From Alistipes sp. (lineage in GTDB: Bacteria > Bacteroidota > Bacteroidia > Bacteroidales > Rikenellaceae): 64,000 bases of DNA. A program made the translations under genes and the position numbers. Location: the NCBI GenBank assembly GCA_020026375.1, contig JAHHQN010000006.1:1-64000 (forward strand), written 5' to 3'. Positions 51,603 to 61,531 of this stretch are shown one piece after another. The stretch's first letter is position 1. Each line of letters opens with the position of its first letter. The notes beneath the pieces are model-generated. The model was not told the origin of the DNA, made no database searches, and saw only the letters and a list, made by a program, of their open reading frames with translations.

Positions 51603-53873
51603 ATGATAAAACAACTTTTAAACATGCGCTCTTGGGCGTTCGGCATGTTCGCGGCATTCGCACTGTCGACCTCCTGCTCCGACGATGACGACATCGCCAC
51701 AGGACCGCAGGAACCCGATGTCACTTTCAAGGACCTCATCGAGTATGACAAAACGCCGGCCGTCAAGATCAAATCGGCCATCTATGAGATAGATGCACAG
51801 CAGCACTACACCTTCTATCTGTCGCCCAGCGAGGGCATCACCGATGTCGAGGGTATGAAGGCTGCCAACGACTATCTGGCCGTGATGGTGGCACAGCCCA
51901 AAGGTACGGTCAACACCGACAAGGATATCTTCGAACTGTCGTACAAGGACATCAAGGTAACGAAGAACACACTGACCGATATCGCAGCCATCGCCCTCTC
52001 GGTCGACCTGGTGACCGAAAGCCGTCTGAACTTCCGCGTCAATCTGGAGATGAAGTCGGGCAAGAAGCTCTTCTCACGCTATGAGAACACCTGTGTGGAA
52101 GCACAGGTTGAGCTCAACAACCAGTTCAACATCAACCGCGAGGTGAAGGAGATCAAATCGGCCATCTACTCGATTGTGAACAATCAGTATGTGTTTTTTC
52201 TCTCGCCCACGGCAGGCATCACCGACTACCCCGCCATGCAGAAGGCCAACGACTATGTGCAGATTGCTGTCGGAGAGCCCAACGGATATGTCAACACCCA
52301 CACCGACTTCTTCGAGGTGAACTACACCGACAAAATCAGCGTGAGTAATACCAACCGTGACGATGTACGCATCATGAGCCTGAAGGCCCTCGTCGAGGAG
52401 CAGAAGGCCACTCTCGCACTCGAACTGGAGACCAAGTCGGGCAACCGCATGACACTGGCCTACAACGGCGACATCATCCGCGAGTACATCATGCTCGAGA
52501 ACCAGTACGCCTTCAACAAGGAGGTACACGAAGTAGGTTCGGTGGTAGAATGGAAGAATGCATCGACAGGCTTCAACCACTACTATATCTATGGTGCGAA
52601 AGGCATCACCTCACCCTCGGAGAGCGAAAAGGGTGTCGAAATCAAGATCGCCAACACCCTCGAGGGTGAAATCGACCTTGCGACAGCCGATCCCAAGGAA
52701 GTGGAGGTTCGCTACGGTGACTTCGTGACCGGACAGGGCATGAGCGGTACGCTGGAAGTGAAGTACAAGACCGACAAGTTCGGCAAGGTGACCGGCCTTA
52801 TCGTCAAACTGGAGGCCAACATGGGCGACAACCAGGTACGCGCTGGCTATGAGGGTGCATTCACCACAGGCTTCGCCAGCGGCAACTACATCAAGGTGAC
52901 CGACAAGCAGTCGGCACAGGGCTCCATCGTCAAGGCATTCCGTCAGGAGCCTTACAACGCAGGCCATGTGATGGCATTCGGCGACGCACAGAGCGTCAAC
53001 ACCCCCGAAGACCTGACAAAGGGCAACTACACCGTGAAATTCTCCGTGGTTCCCAACCAGTTCGGTGCGGTCATCAATGTAGCCGAGCAGAAGAACGACT
53101 TCTCGTTCGAGATGTACGACTACAAGACCTACAAGACCTACTTCACCGAGGACGTGGTCAGCGGTACCATCGAGACCAAGGCCAACGACTTCGACGCCAA
53201 GATGGGCTACATCAAGCTGAACCTCACTCTCAAGGGCGATATCAAGGTGGAGGCCGAATACTACGGCGAACTGACCGGCGTGAAGTCCTTCCCCGAGCTC
53301 AAGCCCGTGAAGCCCTTTGCACCGAGCATCGTCGTCACCGACGAGAAGGGCCAGAAGGAGCTGTACAACAGCACAGTGACCCGAATGGAGGTACGCCGCG
53401 ACTTGTCGAACAGGTGGCACGGCTCGACCGCACACCCCATCTACGTGTTCTACTTTGTCAACGAGCATACTCACGACATTGACGACAGCTACGACATGAC
53501 CCCCGTTCTGACACTGCCTGTGTCTGCAATCGAAGAGGGTAAAGAGTTCGACCTGACCAAGGCTGGTTTCCACTGGGAGTTCAAGTACGCCAGCGACCTG
53601 CTCTCACGCGGAGGTATGGGTTATTCCGACTCCTACACCGAATACGGCATGACCACACTGATGTGTCCCGACATGGTGAAGGCGAAAGCCGTACGCAACG
53701 CCGACAAGACCTGGGAAGTGGAATTCACCCTGCAGGACTTCGGTGCGTTCAACCAGTGGGCTCCCGATGAGAAATCTGGTACGAAGAACATCATCACCAT
53801 CAAGTGGAAGGGTGCAGCCACCAAGTACTCGGGTTACAAAACGAACGACCTCACTGACGAAGACTACAAATAG
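51603..53873 (+). CDS. Surface lipoprotein with three tandem repeat modules, 756 residues
   Basis: Lipoprotein signal with Cys25 followed by S-D-D-D-D. Three consecutive modules of about 110 residues (55-165, 182-292, 309-420) share I-K-S-A-I-Y, a YxFYLSPxxGITD core, a long-range N-D-Y-[VL]-x-[IV] strand, G-x-V-[ND] and a final x-x-x-Y-x-G/N end. The first module of the preceding lipoprotein has the same plan. The C-terminal part (about 425-756) has further beta strands and a different domain with an aromatic-rich WHGSTAHPIYVFYFVNEHTHD segment. No known family name comes to mind. The hairpin at 53900-53947 separates it from susC, 135 bases on. Confidence 0.78.
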   Translation: MIKQLLNMRSWAFGMFAAFALSTSCSDDDDIATGPQEPDVTFKDLIEYDKTPAVKIKSAIYEIDAQQHYTFYLSPSEGITDVEGMKAANDYLAVMVAQPKGTVNTDKDIFELSYKDIKVTKNTLTDIAAIALSVDLVTESRLNFRVNLEMKSGKKLFSRYENTCVEAQVELNNQFNINREVKEIKSAIYSIVNNQYVFFLSPTAGITDYPAMQKANDYVQIAVGEPNGYVNTHTDFFEVNYTDKISVSNTNRDDVRIMSLKALVEEQKATLALELETKSGNRMTLAYNGDIIREYIMLENQYAFNKEVHEVGSVVEWKNASTGFNHYYIYGAKGITSPSESEKGVEIKIANTLEGEIDLATADPKEVEVRYGDFVTGQGMSGTLEVKYKTDKFGKVTGLIVKLEANMGDNQVRAGYEGAFTTGFASGNYIKVTDKQSAQGSIVKAFRQEPYNAGHVMAFGDAQSVNTPEDLTKGNYTVKFSVVPNQFGAVINVAEQKNDFSFEMYDYKTYKTYFTEDVVSGTIETKANDFDAKMGYIKLNLTLKGDIKVEAEYYGELTGVKSFPELKPVKPFAPSIVVTDEKGQKELYNSTVTRMEVRRDLSNRWHGSTAHPIYVFYFVNEHTHDIDDSYDMTPVLTLPVSAIEEGKEFDLTKAGFHWEFKYASDLLSRGGMGYSDSYTEYGMTTLMCPDMVKAKAVRNADKTWEVEFTLQDFGAFNQWAPDEKSGTKNIITIKWKGAATKYSGYKTNDLTDEDYK

Positions 53874-53899
53874 TCCGACTCTCCAAGTGTGATTTTTCA

Positions 53900-53947
53900 G
53901 AGTCCGCCTTTTCCGGGGCAGACGCACTGCCCCGGAAAAGCGACTCT
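53900..53947 (+). other. Long GC-rich hairpin ahead of the SusC gene
   Basis: Perfect 14-bp stem CTTTTCCGGGGCAG (53908-53921) with 53927-53940, extended by AGAGTC/GACTCT after a small bulge. No T-run follows, so it is not a standard terminator. It may set the ratio between lipoprotein and SusC messages. Confidence 0.6.
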
Positions 53948-54008
53948 TAAAAATAGAACAGACAAGCACTAAACAACTTAATTATTAACAAACGTAAAAG
54001 TCGCATTC

Positions 54009-57000
54009 ATGACAAAAAAACTTTTACTATCACTGATGGCTGTGCTGACTCTGAGCCTCAATGTACTTGCTCAGGTACATGAAGTGAAGGGTACAGTCAA
54101 AGACCAGGCCGGTGAGGCCATCATCGGTGCAACGGTTGTGATTGAAGGCACAACAGTAGGAACCTCGACGAATATCGACGGAGGTTACGTCCTCTCGGCA
54201 GTCAATCCCAAGGACATACTGTCCATCTCCTATATGGGTTACCAGACCCAGAAAATCGAAGTCGGCAACAAGACCGTCATCGACGTGGTTCTCGTGGAAG
54301 ATACCCAGAAAATCGAAGATGTCATCGTCGTAGCGTTCGGTACGGCCAAGAAAGAGGCCTTCACCGGTTCGGCTACCGTCATCAAGTCGGACGACATCGC
54401 CAAGACCCAGCAGTCCAACGTGGCACAGTCGCTGGCCGGTAAGGTAGCCGGTGTGCAGCTGTCGAACACCTCGGGACAGCCCGGTCAGAGCCCTACGATC
54501 CGTATCCGTGGTTTCAGCTCGCTCAACGCAGGTAACGACCCCCTCTGGATTGTCGACGGAATGCCCTACTCGGGTGACCTGAACAACCTCAACCCCAGCG
54601 ATATCGAGTCGATGACCGTGTTGAAGGACGCCGCTTCGAACTCACTCTACGGTGCGCGTGGTGCCAACGGTGTGGTAATGATCACCACCAAGAAGGCCAA
54701 GACCCAGGAGGCTCATGTGTCCATCGACGCCAAGTGGGGTGTCAACGCCCGTGCCGTGAAGGACTACGAGTACATCACCAACCCCGCACAGTTCTACGAG
54801 ACCCACTATCAGGCCCTGAAGAACTACTACCTCAATTCGGGTATGAGCGCAGGTGCCGCCCACATGCGCGCCAACTCGGCCCTGGTGGGCGATGCCGGTG
54901 AAGGCGGTCTGGGCTACATGGTCTACACCGTTCCCCAGAACCAGGAGTTCATCGGTACCAACGGCAAGGTGAACCCCAACGCAACACTCGGCCGCAAGGT
55001 CGTATATGAGGGTCAGGAGTACTACCTCCGTCCCGATGACTGGACCGACGCCGCCTTCCGCTCGTCGCTCCGTCAGGAATACAACGCCTCGATTTCGGGT
55101 CAGACCGGCAACGCGTCCATCTACGCTTCGTTCGGTTACCTCAACAACGAGGGTATCGCCTACAACTCCGACATGGACCGTTACACCGCCCGTTTCAGAG
55201 TAGACTACCAGGCCAAGAAGTGGCTCAAGTTCGGTGCCAACGCCAACTACACCAACTTCCAGTACAACCAGATTGACGACAGCGGTGCCAGCAACTCTTC
55301 GGGCAACGTATTCGCCTACACCTCCACCATGGGTCCCATCTATCCGCTCTATATCCGCGACGGTCAGGGCCATGTGATGTACAACGACAAGGGCATCAAG
55401 CTCTACGACTACGGTAACGGTGCCAATGCCGGTATGGTCCGCTCGCTCTTCCCCAACGGCAACGCATTGTCGGATTCGCGTCTGAACAAGCAGCTCTCCG
55501 AGGGTAACGCATTCAACGGTACGGGCTACATCGACATCACTTTCCTCAAGGACTTCAAGTTCACGTTCAACGCCGGTACTTCGCTCGACGAAACCCGTTC
55601 GACCAGCTACACCAACCCCTACTTCGGCCAGTTCGCCAGTGAGAAGGGTATGGTATCGAAAGGCCACCAGCGCAACTTCGACCTCAACCTGCAGCAGATT
55701 CTCAACTACACCAAGCAGATTGGCGACCACAACATCAATGTAATGGTCGGTCACGAGTCCTACAAGCAGAAGGTATATGTTCTGTCGGCTGCCAAGAGCA
55801 ACATGCTCACTCCCGAAAACGACGAGTTGTCGGGTGCCATCATCGACAAGCAGGCTGCCAACTCCTCGCGTTCGGAGTACAACAACGAAGGTTACTTCGC
55901 ACGTGTGATGTATGACTACGCCAGCCGTTACTTCCTCTCGGCTTCGTATCGTCGCGACGCTTCGTCACGATTCCACCCCGACCACCGCTGGGGTAACTTC
56001 TGGTCACTGGGCGGTGCGTGGATCATCACCCGCGAGTCGTTCATGGAGAACTCGCGCGACTGGCTCGACAACCTCAAGCTGAAGGCTTCTATCGGTTCGC
56101 AGGGTAACGACAACATCGGTGACTTCCGCTACACCAACACCTACCTGATCGAGAACGCCAACGGCAATGTATCGACCATCTTCAACGGCAAGGGTGCCAA
56201 GGACATCACCTGGGAGACCAACTCCAACTTCAATGCAGGTCTGGAGTTCAGCTTCCTCCACGGTGCCATCTCGGGTGGCGCGGAGTACTTCCTGCGCAGA
56301 ACCACCGACATGCTGCTGGCCTTCCCCACTCCCCCGTCACTGGGTTACTCGTCGTACTACGCCAATGTGGGTGACATGCGCAACAGCGGTATCGAGGTAG
56401 AGTTGAACTTCATGCCCGTCAACCGTGAGCATGTGCAGTGGAACATCAACCTCAACATGACCCACCTGCGCAACAAAATCACCTCGCTGCCTCCCGAGCG
56501 TCGTACCAAGGAGGTCGAGGGTTACTTCGGTTACGTATCGGGCAGCACCTTCTTCGGTGAGGACCTGCCGATGTATACCTTCTACATGAAGAAGTACGCC
56601 GGTGTGTCGACCGAGGGTAAGTCGCTCTGGTACATGGACCAGAAGGACGAGGACGGTAACATCACCCGTGTGACCACCGACGAATACTCGAAGGCTTCGG
56701 AGTACCTCTGCGGCGACCCCATTCCCGATGTATACGGCGGTTTCGGCACCAGCGTCAACTTCTACGGTTTCGACTTCAGCATCGACTTCACCTACCAGAT
56801 CGGCGGCAAGGCCTACGATTCGGGTTACTCGTCGGCCATGTACTCGCCCGCCAACAAGACCACAGGTATGAACTGGCACCGCGATATCCTCAACGCATGG
56901 TCGCCCGAGAACCCCAACTCGAACATTCCGCGTCTGCAGTATGAGGACAAGGACCAGAACGGCATGTCGGACCGATTCCTCATGGACGCTTCGTACCTCA

Positions 57001-57215
57001 ACCTGCAGAACATCAACTTCGGTTACACACTGCCCTCGAAACTGACCAAGAAGATGGGTATCGACAAGGTGCGTGTATATCTGTCGTGCGAGAATGTTTA
57101 CTACTGGTCAAAGCGCAAGGGATTCGACCCCCGTTACTCTTACTCGGGTGCCACCAGCCAGGCCACTTACTCTCCCGTGAGAACCATCTCGGGCGGTGTG
57201 AACATTCAATTCTAA
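54009..57215 (+). CDS. SusC/RagA-family TonB-dependent transporter
   Basis: Outer-membrane importer working with the SusD-like lid encoded next. The 1068-residue product has a signal peptide (MTKKLLLSLMAVLTLSLNVLAQ), the carboxypeptidase-D-like domain (EVKGTVKDQAGEAIIGATVVIEGTTVGTSTNIDGGYVL), the TonB-plug domain with the SusC hallmarks (VAQSLAGKVAGVQ, IRIRGFSSLNAGNDPLWIVDGMPY, VLKDAASNSLYGARGANGVV), and a barrel ending in ...VNIQF. The neighbouring protease points to oligopeptides as cargo, like RagA of Porphyromonas gingivalis, but the ligand cannot be read directly. Confidence 0.97.
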   Translation: MTKKLLLSLMAVLTLSLNVLAQVHEVKGTVKDQAGEAIIGATVVIEGTTVGTSTNIDGGYVLSAVNPKDILSISYMGYQTQKIEVGNKTVIDVVLVEDTQKIEDVIVVAFGTAKKEAFTGSATVIKSDDIAKTQQSNVAQSLAGKVAGVQLSNTSGQPGQSPTIRIRGFSSLNAGNDPLWIVDGMPYSGDLNNLNPSDIESMTVLKDAASNSLYGARGANGVVMITTKKAKTQEAHVSIDAKWGVNARAVKDYEYITNPAQFYETHYQALKNYYLNSGMSAGAAHMRANSALVGDAGEGGLGYMVYTVPQNQEFIGTNGKVNPNATLGRKVVYEGQEYYLRPDDWTDAAFRSSLRQEYNASISGQTGNASIYASFGYLNNEGIAYNSDMDRYTARFRVDYQAKKWLKFGANANYTNFQYNQIDDSGASNSSGNVFAYTSTMGPIYPLYIRDGQGHVMYNDKGIKLYDYGNGANAGMVRSLFPNGNALSDSRLNKQLSEGNAFNGTGYIDITFLKDFKFTFNAGTSLDETRSTSYTNPYFGQFASEKGMVSKGHQRNFDLNLQQILNYTKQIGDHNINVMVGHESYKQKVYVLSAAKSNMLTPENDELSGAIIDKQAANSSRSEYNNEGYFARVMYDYASRYFLSASYRRDASSRFHPDHRWGNFWSLGGAWIITRESFMENSRDWLDNLKLKASIGSQGNDNIGDFRYTNTYLIENANGNVSTIFNGKGAKDITWETNSNFNAGLEFSFLHGAISGGAEYFLRRTTDMLLAFPTPPSLGYSSYYANVGDMRNSGIEVELNFMPVNREHVQWNINLNMTHLRNKITSLPPERRTKEVEGYFGYVSGSTFFGEDLPMYTFYMKKYAGVSTEGKSLWYMDQKDEDGNITRVTTDEYSKASEYLCGDPIPDVYGGFGTSVNFYGFDFSIDFTYQIGGKAYDSGYSSAMYSPANKTTGMNWHRDILNAWSPENPNSNIPRLQYEDKDQNGMSDRFLMDASYLNLQNINFGYTLPSKLTKKMGIDKVRVYLSCENVYYWSKRKGFDPRYSYSGATSQATYSPVRTISGGVNIQF

Positions 57216-57247
57216 ATGTAGAGAATCAGACCTTGAAATTGTAAAAT

Positions 57248-58897
57248 ATGAAAAAAGTTAAAAACATAACATTCGCGGCTATCTCGGCAGCCATGCTCTT
57301 CACGGGTTGTATCAAAGAGGCTGACCCCTATTCGGTAGCCACAGAAGAGCAGGTGACCCTCGAGACCCTGATTCAGGGTATCCCCGCATCGCTCGTACAG
57401 GCCGGCTCGACCGGCTACGGCAGTCAGGGTGCCGCTTGGGACTTCGCACTTCCGGCCATTCACCTGGCCACCGAATCGATGAGCGGCGACCTGGTGGTCA
57501 GCGGTAACGTAGGTTACGACTGGTTCTCGCAGTGGGGAACCAACGACGCTCTGGGTGCCGACTACGCAGTGGGTGCGCTCACCTGGGACAACTACTACTC
57601 GTGGATCATGGCGGCCAACAACGTCATCAAGCACATCGGCGACACCGATGTCAACTCGCTCCCGGCAAAGGAGAAATCCTTCTTGGGTTTCGCCTACACC
57701 TACCGCGCCATGTTCTACCTCGACCTGGTAAGACTCTATGAGTTCAAGGAGAACAAATATACCTCGGCTCCCGACGTGTTGGGTCTGGGTGTACCCATCG
57801 TACTCCCCGAGACCACCGAAGTGATGGCCAAGAACAACCCTCGCGCCAAGGTGGAGGACATCTACAACAAGGTTATCTTCCCCGACCTCGAGAAAGCGGC
57901 TGACCTGCTCGCAAGCTACACGCCCGACAACAAGTACGCCCTCAGCAGTGCGGTAGTCTACGGTCTGCAGGCACGCGCATGGCTGGAGAGAGCCACAGTG
58001 ACCGACAGCGCCGAGGAGTATGCCAAGGCAGCCGAATGCGCACGCCAGGCCATCACCGCCAGCGGTTGCACCCCGCTGACCCAGGCCGAGTGGGAGGATC
58101 CCGCCAACGGTTTCAACAACGCCAATGCCAACAACTCGTGGATCTGGGGTCTGGCCCTGCCCAGCGAGAGCACCTCGAACCTGTTGTGCTTCACCGCACA
58201 CATGAGTACCGAGAACGCATGGTCGGCCTACGGTAACGACGCCTGCCGCGCCATCAACCGCAACCTCTTCAACAGTATTCAGAACAACGACTTCAGAAAG
58301 CACTCGTGGCTCGACCCCGAGCGCAAGAATCCCGAGGCACAGTCCTACTCCTACAAGAGCTGCCGTCCCGAGGGTATGGTCTATCTGAACAAGCTGCCCG
58401 ACTACGCCAACATCAAGTTCCGTCCTGCACAGGGCAACTTCAACGAGTCGAAGGTGGGCGGTGCAGCCGACCACCCCATGATGCGTGTCGAGGAGATGTA
58501 CTTCATCGAGGCCGAGGCAAAGGCTCATGCCAACCTCTCGGAAGGTGTACGCCTGCTCAACGAGTTCATGAACAACTACCGTATGATCGACGGCGGCAAG
58601 TATGACTGCTCGAACATGGCCACCACCATCGAGACCTTCACCAACGAGCTGATTCTCCAGAAGCGTATCGAGTTCTGGGGCGAGGGTATCATCATGTTCG
58701 ACCTCAAGCGTCTCAACGTGTCGACCAAGCGCGGTTATGTGGGTACCAACGCAGCCGGTTCCTACCGTCTGAACGCCGATGGACGCGCTCCCTACTGGAA
58801 CTTCGTCATCACCAACGGCGAGGCCCAGAACAACCCCATCATCGACACTCAGAACAACCCCGACCCCTCGCAGAGCATCAAGCCCTGGAACGGTTGA
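57248..58897 (+). CDS. SusD/RagB-family surface lipoprotein
   Basis: Lid of the SusC barrel that captures ligand at the surface. The 549-residue lipoprotein (FTG-C, Cys21) shows the helical TPR-type SusD plan: an N-terminal stretch with SWIMAANNVIKHIGD and FLGFAYTYRAMFYLDLVRLYEFKE, the IYNKVIFPDLEKAADLL helix, and the C-terminal MRVEEMYFIEAEAKAH and ELILQKRIEFWGEGIIMFDLKRLN motifs. It starts 32 bases after susC. Order and spacing are standard for a SusCD pair. Confidence 0.96.
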   Translation: MKKVKNITFAAISAAMLFTGCIKEADPYSVATEEQVTLETLIQGIPASLVQAGSTGYGSQGAAWDFALPAIHLATESMSGDLVVSGNVGYDWFSQWGTNDALGADYAVGALTWDNYYSWIMAANNVIKHIGDTDVNSLPAKEKSFLGFAYTYRAMFYLDLVRLYEFKENKYTSAPDVLGLGVPIVLPETTEVMAKNNPRAKVEDIYNKVIFPDLEKAADLLASYTPDNKYALSSAVVYGLQARAWLERATVTDSAEEYAKAAECARQAITASGCTPLTQAEWEDPANGFNNANANNSWIWGLALPSESTSNLLCFTAHMSTENAWSAYGNDACRAINRNLFNSIQNNDFRKHSWLDPERKNPEAQSYSYKSCRPEGMVYLNKLPDYANIKFRPAQGNFNESKVGGAADHPMMRVEEMYFIEAEAKAHANLSEGVRLLNEFMNNYRMIDGGKYDCSNMATTIETFTNELILQKRIEFWGEGIIMFDLKRLNVSTKRGYVGTNAAGSYRLNADGRAPYWNFVITNGEAQNNPIIDTQNNPDPSQSIKPWNG

Positions 58898-58943
58898 TAA
58901 CATCTCCTGACAATCGATTTATAAAACTATAAAAGAAAGAATC

Positions 58944-61448
58944 GTGAAGACATTAAAAAACATATTACCGTTGCTGCTGGCATTCTTTGCCTTCGCAGGC
59001 TGCTCGGACGACCTGACCTACACCAAGGGTGAACAGGAGAACTCCGACTGCTACGGTGTCTACTTCCCCAAGAAGCAGACCACCAAGACCAATCTGGAGT
59101 TCGAACCCGGCTCCACTACTTCGGTCACCTACACGGTCAAGCGTCGCAACGTTGTCGACCCCATCACCGTACCTCTGGTAGTGACTGCCAACGAGGAGAA
59201 CATCTTTGCTGTCGAGCCGCTGACCTTCGAGGCCGGTGAGGAGCAGAGTGCTCTGACGGTCAACTTTCCCAACGCACAGATGGGCAAGACCTACACCTGC
59301 AACATCACCGTCGAGGATCCCCTCTACGCTTCGGTCTACGGCAAGGACAACACCAACCTCTCGCTGTCGCTGGTTCTGGCCAAGTGGGAGAAGGTAACCA
59401 ACGGCGAGGCCACCACAGGTCTCTACCGCGACGATATCCTCGGTAACTTCTACTCTCTGGCCAGCGAGGGCTTCAACCCCACTCCCGAGGTAAAGGTGGA
59501 GATTTTCGAGCGTTCGGACAAGAAGGGTTACTACCGTATGAAGGCCTACACCCAGGAGTTCATCACCGCATTTGCGGGCGGCCCCGTACAGGTGGAGTGC
59601 AAGGACGCATGGACCTATGTCGATGCCACCGACCCCAACAAGGTATTCTTCCCCTATCAGGGTACCGGTCTGACACTCGTAGCCAACAGCGGTGAAACCT
59701 ACTTTGCATCGTCGGTTCCCGAGAACTTCTCGCTCGACGCTTCGGCCGGACAGTACGGTACTCTCAAGGACGGCATCATCACCTTCCCGGCACAGAGCAT
59801 CGTGGTCGAGTGGCCCAACAGCCCCGACGCAGGCAAGTTCTACTACGCCAACAGCAACGGCATGCAGCGTATCCTCATGCCCGGTGCAAAGGTCTACGAC
59901 TACTCGGTACGCCTCTCGAAGGGCGAACCCAAGGACGGAGCCGTTGAAATCGAGGCACAGATGGGTGAGCATGCAGCCAAGTTGCGCTACGCCTTCTTCT
60001 TCGGCAAGCTCTCGGAGGGCGAGGCCATGATGAAGGCTCAGGATCTGGACGCTGGCAAGCTGCCGGCCGACAAGATCAACGAGATTACGGCCAGCGGTAC
60101 CATCACCGCCAGCAACCTCGCCGAGGGAACCGGTGTCTACACCCTGGTGGGTTGTATCTACGACGCCAAGAACACCCTGCGCGGCTTCACCAACATCTCG
60201 TTCGGCTACATTGCCAAGGGCGAGGAGTACCCCGTGGTACTGAACCTGGGTCTGGAGGCCACCAACGAGTTTGCAGGCATGGGCATCACCACCGACAACT
60301 CGGCCAAGCTCTACGCCTTCGGTGAGAACATCGAGTCGATCAAGTACGGTCTGTTCGTATCGAAGAAGATTGCCGGTGCCGACCTGACCGCCACCCTGCA
60401 GAAGAGCGGCGCGGACTTCACCGCCGAGCAGCTCAAGGAGGTCAACGACGGCCACTTCAGCCAGATGCTGACCAACCTCAACGGTGACACGGAGTACACC
60501 TTCGCGGCACTGGCCTACAACGGTTTCGTAAGCAAGCTCTTCACAGCGACCATCAAGACCACCGGTAAGTACAACCCCGGTCTGGAGTCGTCGTTCGCCT
60601 ATGAGGACTTCCTGCCCGTCAACCAGCAGCCCACCAAGGAGCAGCTCATCGCCACCACATGGAACTACTACGCCACCAACATCATGGACGAGAAGCCCAT
60701 GCGCAAGAAGTTGGGTGTGGTGACCATCAGCGATACGGAAGACAACGCCGAGGACGACAAGGGTGCCGACCTGCTGCTCATCAAGGGTCTGTCGGGCGTG
60801 ACCTTCGACGAAGGCGGTGCCATTCCGGCAGCTTATGCCCCCTCGTCGAACATGCTCAGAAATTCGGGTATGTTCGGAGCCATTTCGCCCCGTCTGTCGA
60901 CTACTCCCATCGGTAAGATTGACGGTCAGGACGTTATCACCGGCTGCGTGGCAGAGGAGGATCCCGAGAATGTATATGCGTTGAGCTATCCCTTCCTGGG
61001 TGGTGCCGTTGCCGACGGTTACATCTACTTCGTTCCCACTCCGGCCTACAAGGCTCAGGCCAACATGACCTTCCGCTACATGTTCACCGGTAGCAGCAAC
61101 ACCGTATTCTCGATGTTGACCGACATGTTGCTCGTCGATCCGGCCAAGGATATGGGCGGCATTCCCTCGGCAGTGTCGGAGCGTATGGCCAAGATGCACG
61201 AGAAGGTTCGCCAGATGACCACTCCCAAGAACTTTGTGGAGCTGCCTGCATTCGCCGTTTCGGGTGAGACCTCTTTCGAGCAGACTCCCGAGAACCTCGC
61301 ACAGGGCTTCATTCCCGCATCGGCTCCCCAGTTCAAGGTGAGCGGTGCCGATGTGGCGTTCACCCACAAGACGGAGCTGCCTGCCGGCGGTTCGGCCGTG
61401 GAGTTCACCATGAAGAAGACCGACGCTGCACTGCTGGTGCGCAAATAG
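58944..61448 (+). CDS. Surface lipoprotein of the SusCD locus, 834 residues
   Basis: The frame starts with GTG at 58944, preceded by an A/G-rich stretch; there is no earlier ATG and the GTG gives a clean lipoprotein signal (AFAG-C, Cys20, then S-D-D-L). An N-terminal domain of about 110 residues (CYGVYFPKKQTTKTNLEFEPGSTTSVTYTVKRR...) resembles the Calx-beta-like domains common in surface proteins at SusD+1 positions. The remaining 700 residues contain further beta-sandwich-like segments, including a fibronectin-III-like NLNGDTEYTFAALAYN. Position directly behind SusD suggests a surface ligand-binding protein. It is not homologous by eye to SusE/SusF. Confidence 0.75.
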   Translation: MKTLKNILPLLLAFFAFAGCSDDLTYTKGEQENSDCYGVYFPKKQTTKTNLEFEPGSTTSVTYTVKRRNVVDPITVPLVVTANEENIFAVEPLTFEAGEEQSALTVNFPNAQMGKTYTCNITVEDPLYASVYGKDNTNLSLSLVLAKWEKVTNGEATTGLYRDDILGNFYSLASEGFNPTPEVKVEIFERSDKKGYYRMKAYTQEFITAFAGGPVQVECKDAWTYVDATDPNKVFFPYQGTGLTLVANSGETYFASSVPENFSLDASAGQYGTLKDGIITFPAQSIVVEWPNSPDAGKFYYANSNGMQRILMPGAKVYDYSVRLSKGEPKDGAVEIEAQMGEHAAKLRYAFFFGKLSEGEAMMKAQDLDAGKLPADKINEITASGTITASNLAEGTGVYTLVGCIYDAKNTLRGFTNISFGYIAKGEEYPVVLNLGLEATNEFAGMGITTDNSAKLYAFGENIESIKYGLFVSKKIAGADLTATLQKSGADFTAEQLKEVNDGHFSQMLTNLNGDTEYTFAALAYNGFVSKLFTATIKTTGKYNPGLESSFAYEDFLPVNQQPTKEQLIATTWNYYATNIMDEKPMRKKLGVVTISDTEDNAEDDKGADLLLIKGLSGVTFDEGGAIPAAYAPSSNMLRNSGMFGAISPRLSTTPIGKIDGQDVITGCVAEEDPENVYALSYPFLGGAVADGYIYFVPTPAYKAQANMTFRYMFTGSSNTVFSMLTDMLLVDPAKDMGGIPSAVSERMAKMHEKVRQMTTPKNFVELPAFAVSGETSFEQTPENLAQGFIPASAPQFKVSGADVAFTHKTELPAGGSAVEFTMKKTDAALLVRK

Positions 61449-61457
61449 GAACATTCG

Positions 61458-61492
61458 GGGGAGGCCGAACGGCCCGTCTGTGAGACCTCCCC
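61458..61492 (+). other. Hairpin between the 834-residue lipoprotein and protease genes
   Basis: GGGGAGG (61458-61464) pairs with CCTCCCC (61486-61492), with an inner GGCC/GGCC stem, and no clear T-run after it. Possible mRNA stabiliser or weak terminator; the protease ATG is 40 bases further on. Confidence 0.5.
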
Positions 61493-61531
61493 TTATCTAC
61501 TTAACGCAGAATAATTAAAACAGCATATAAT

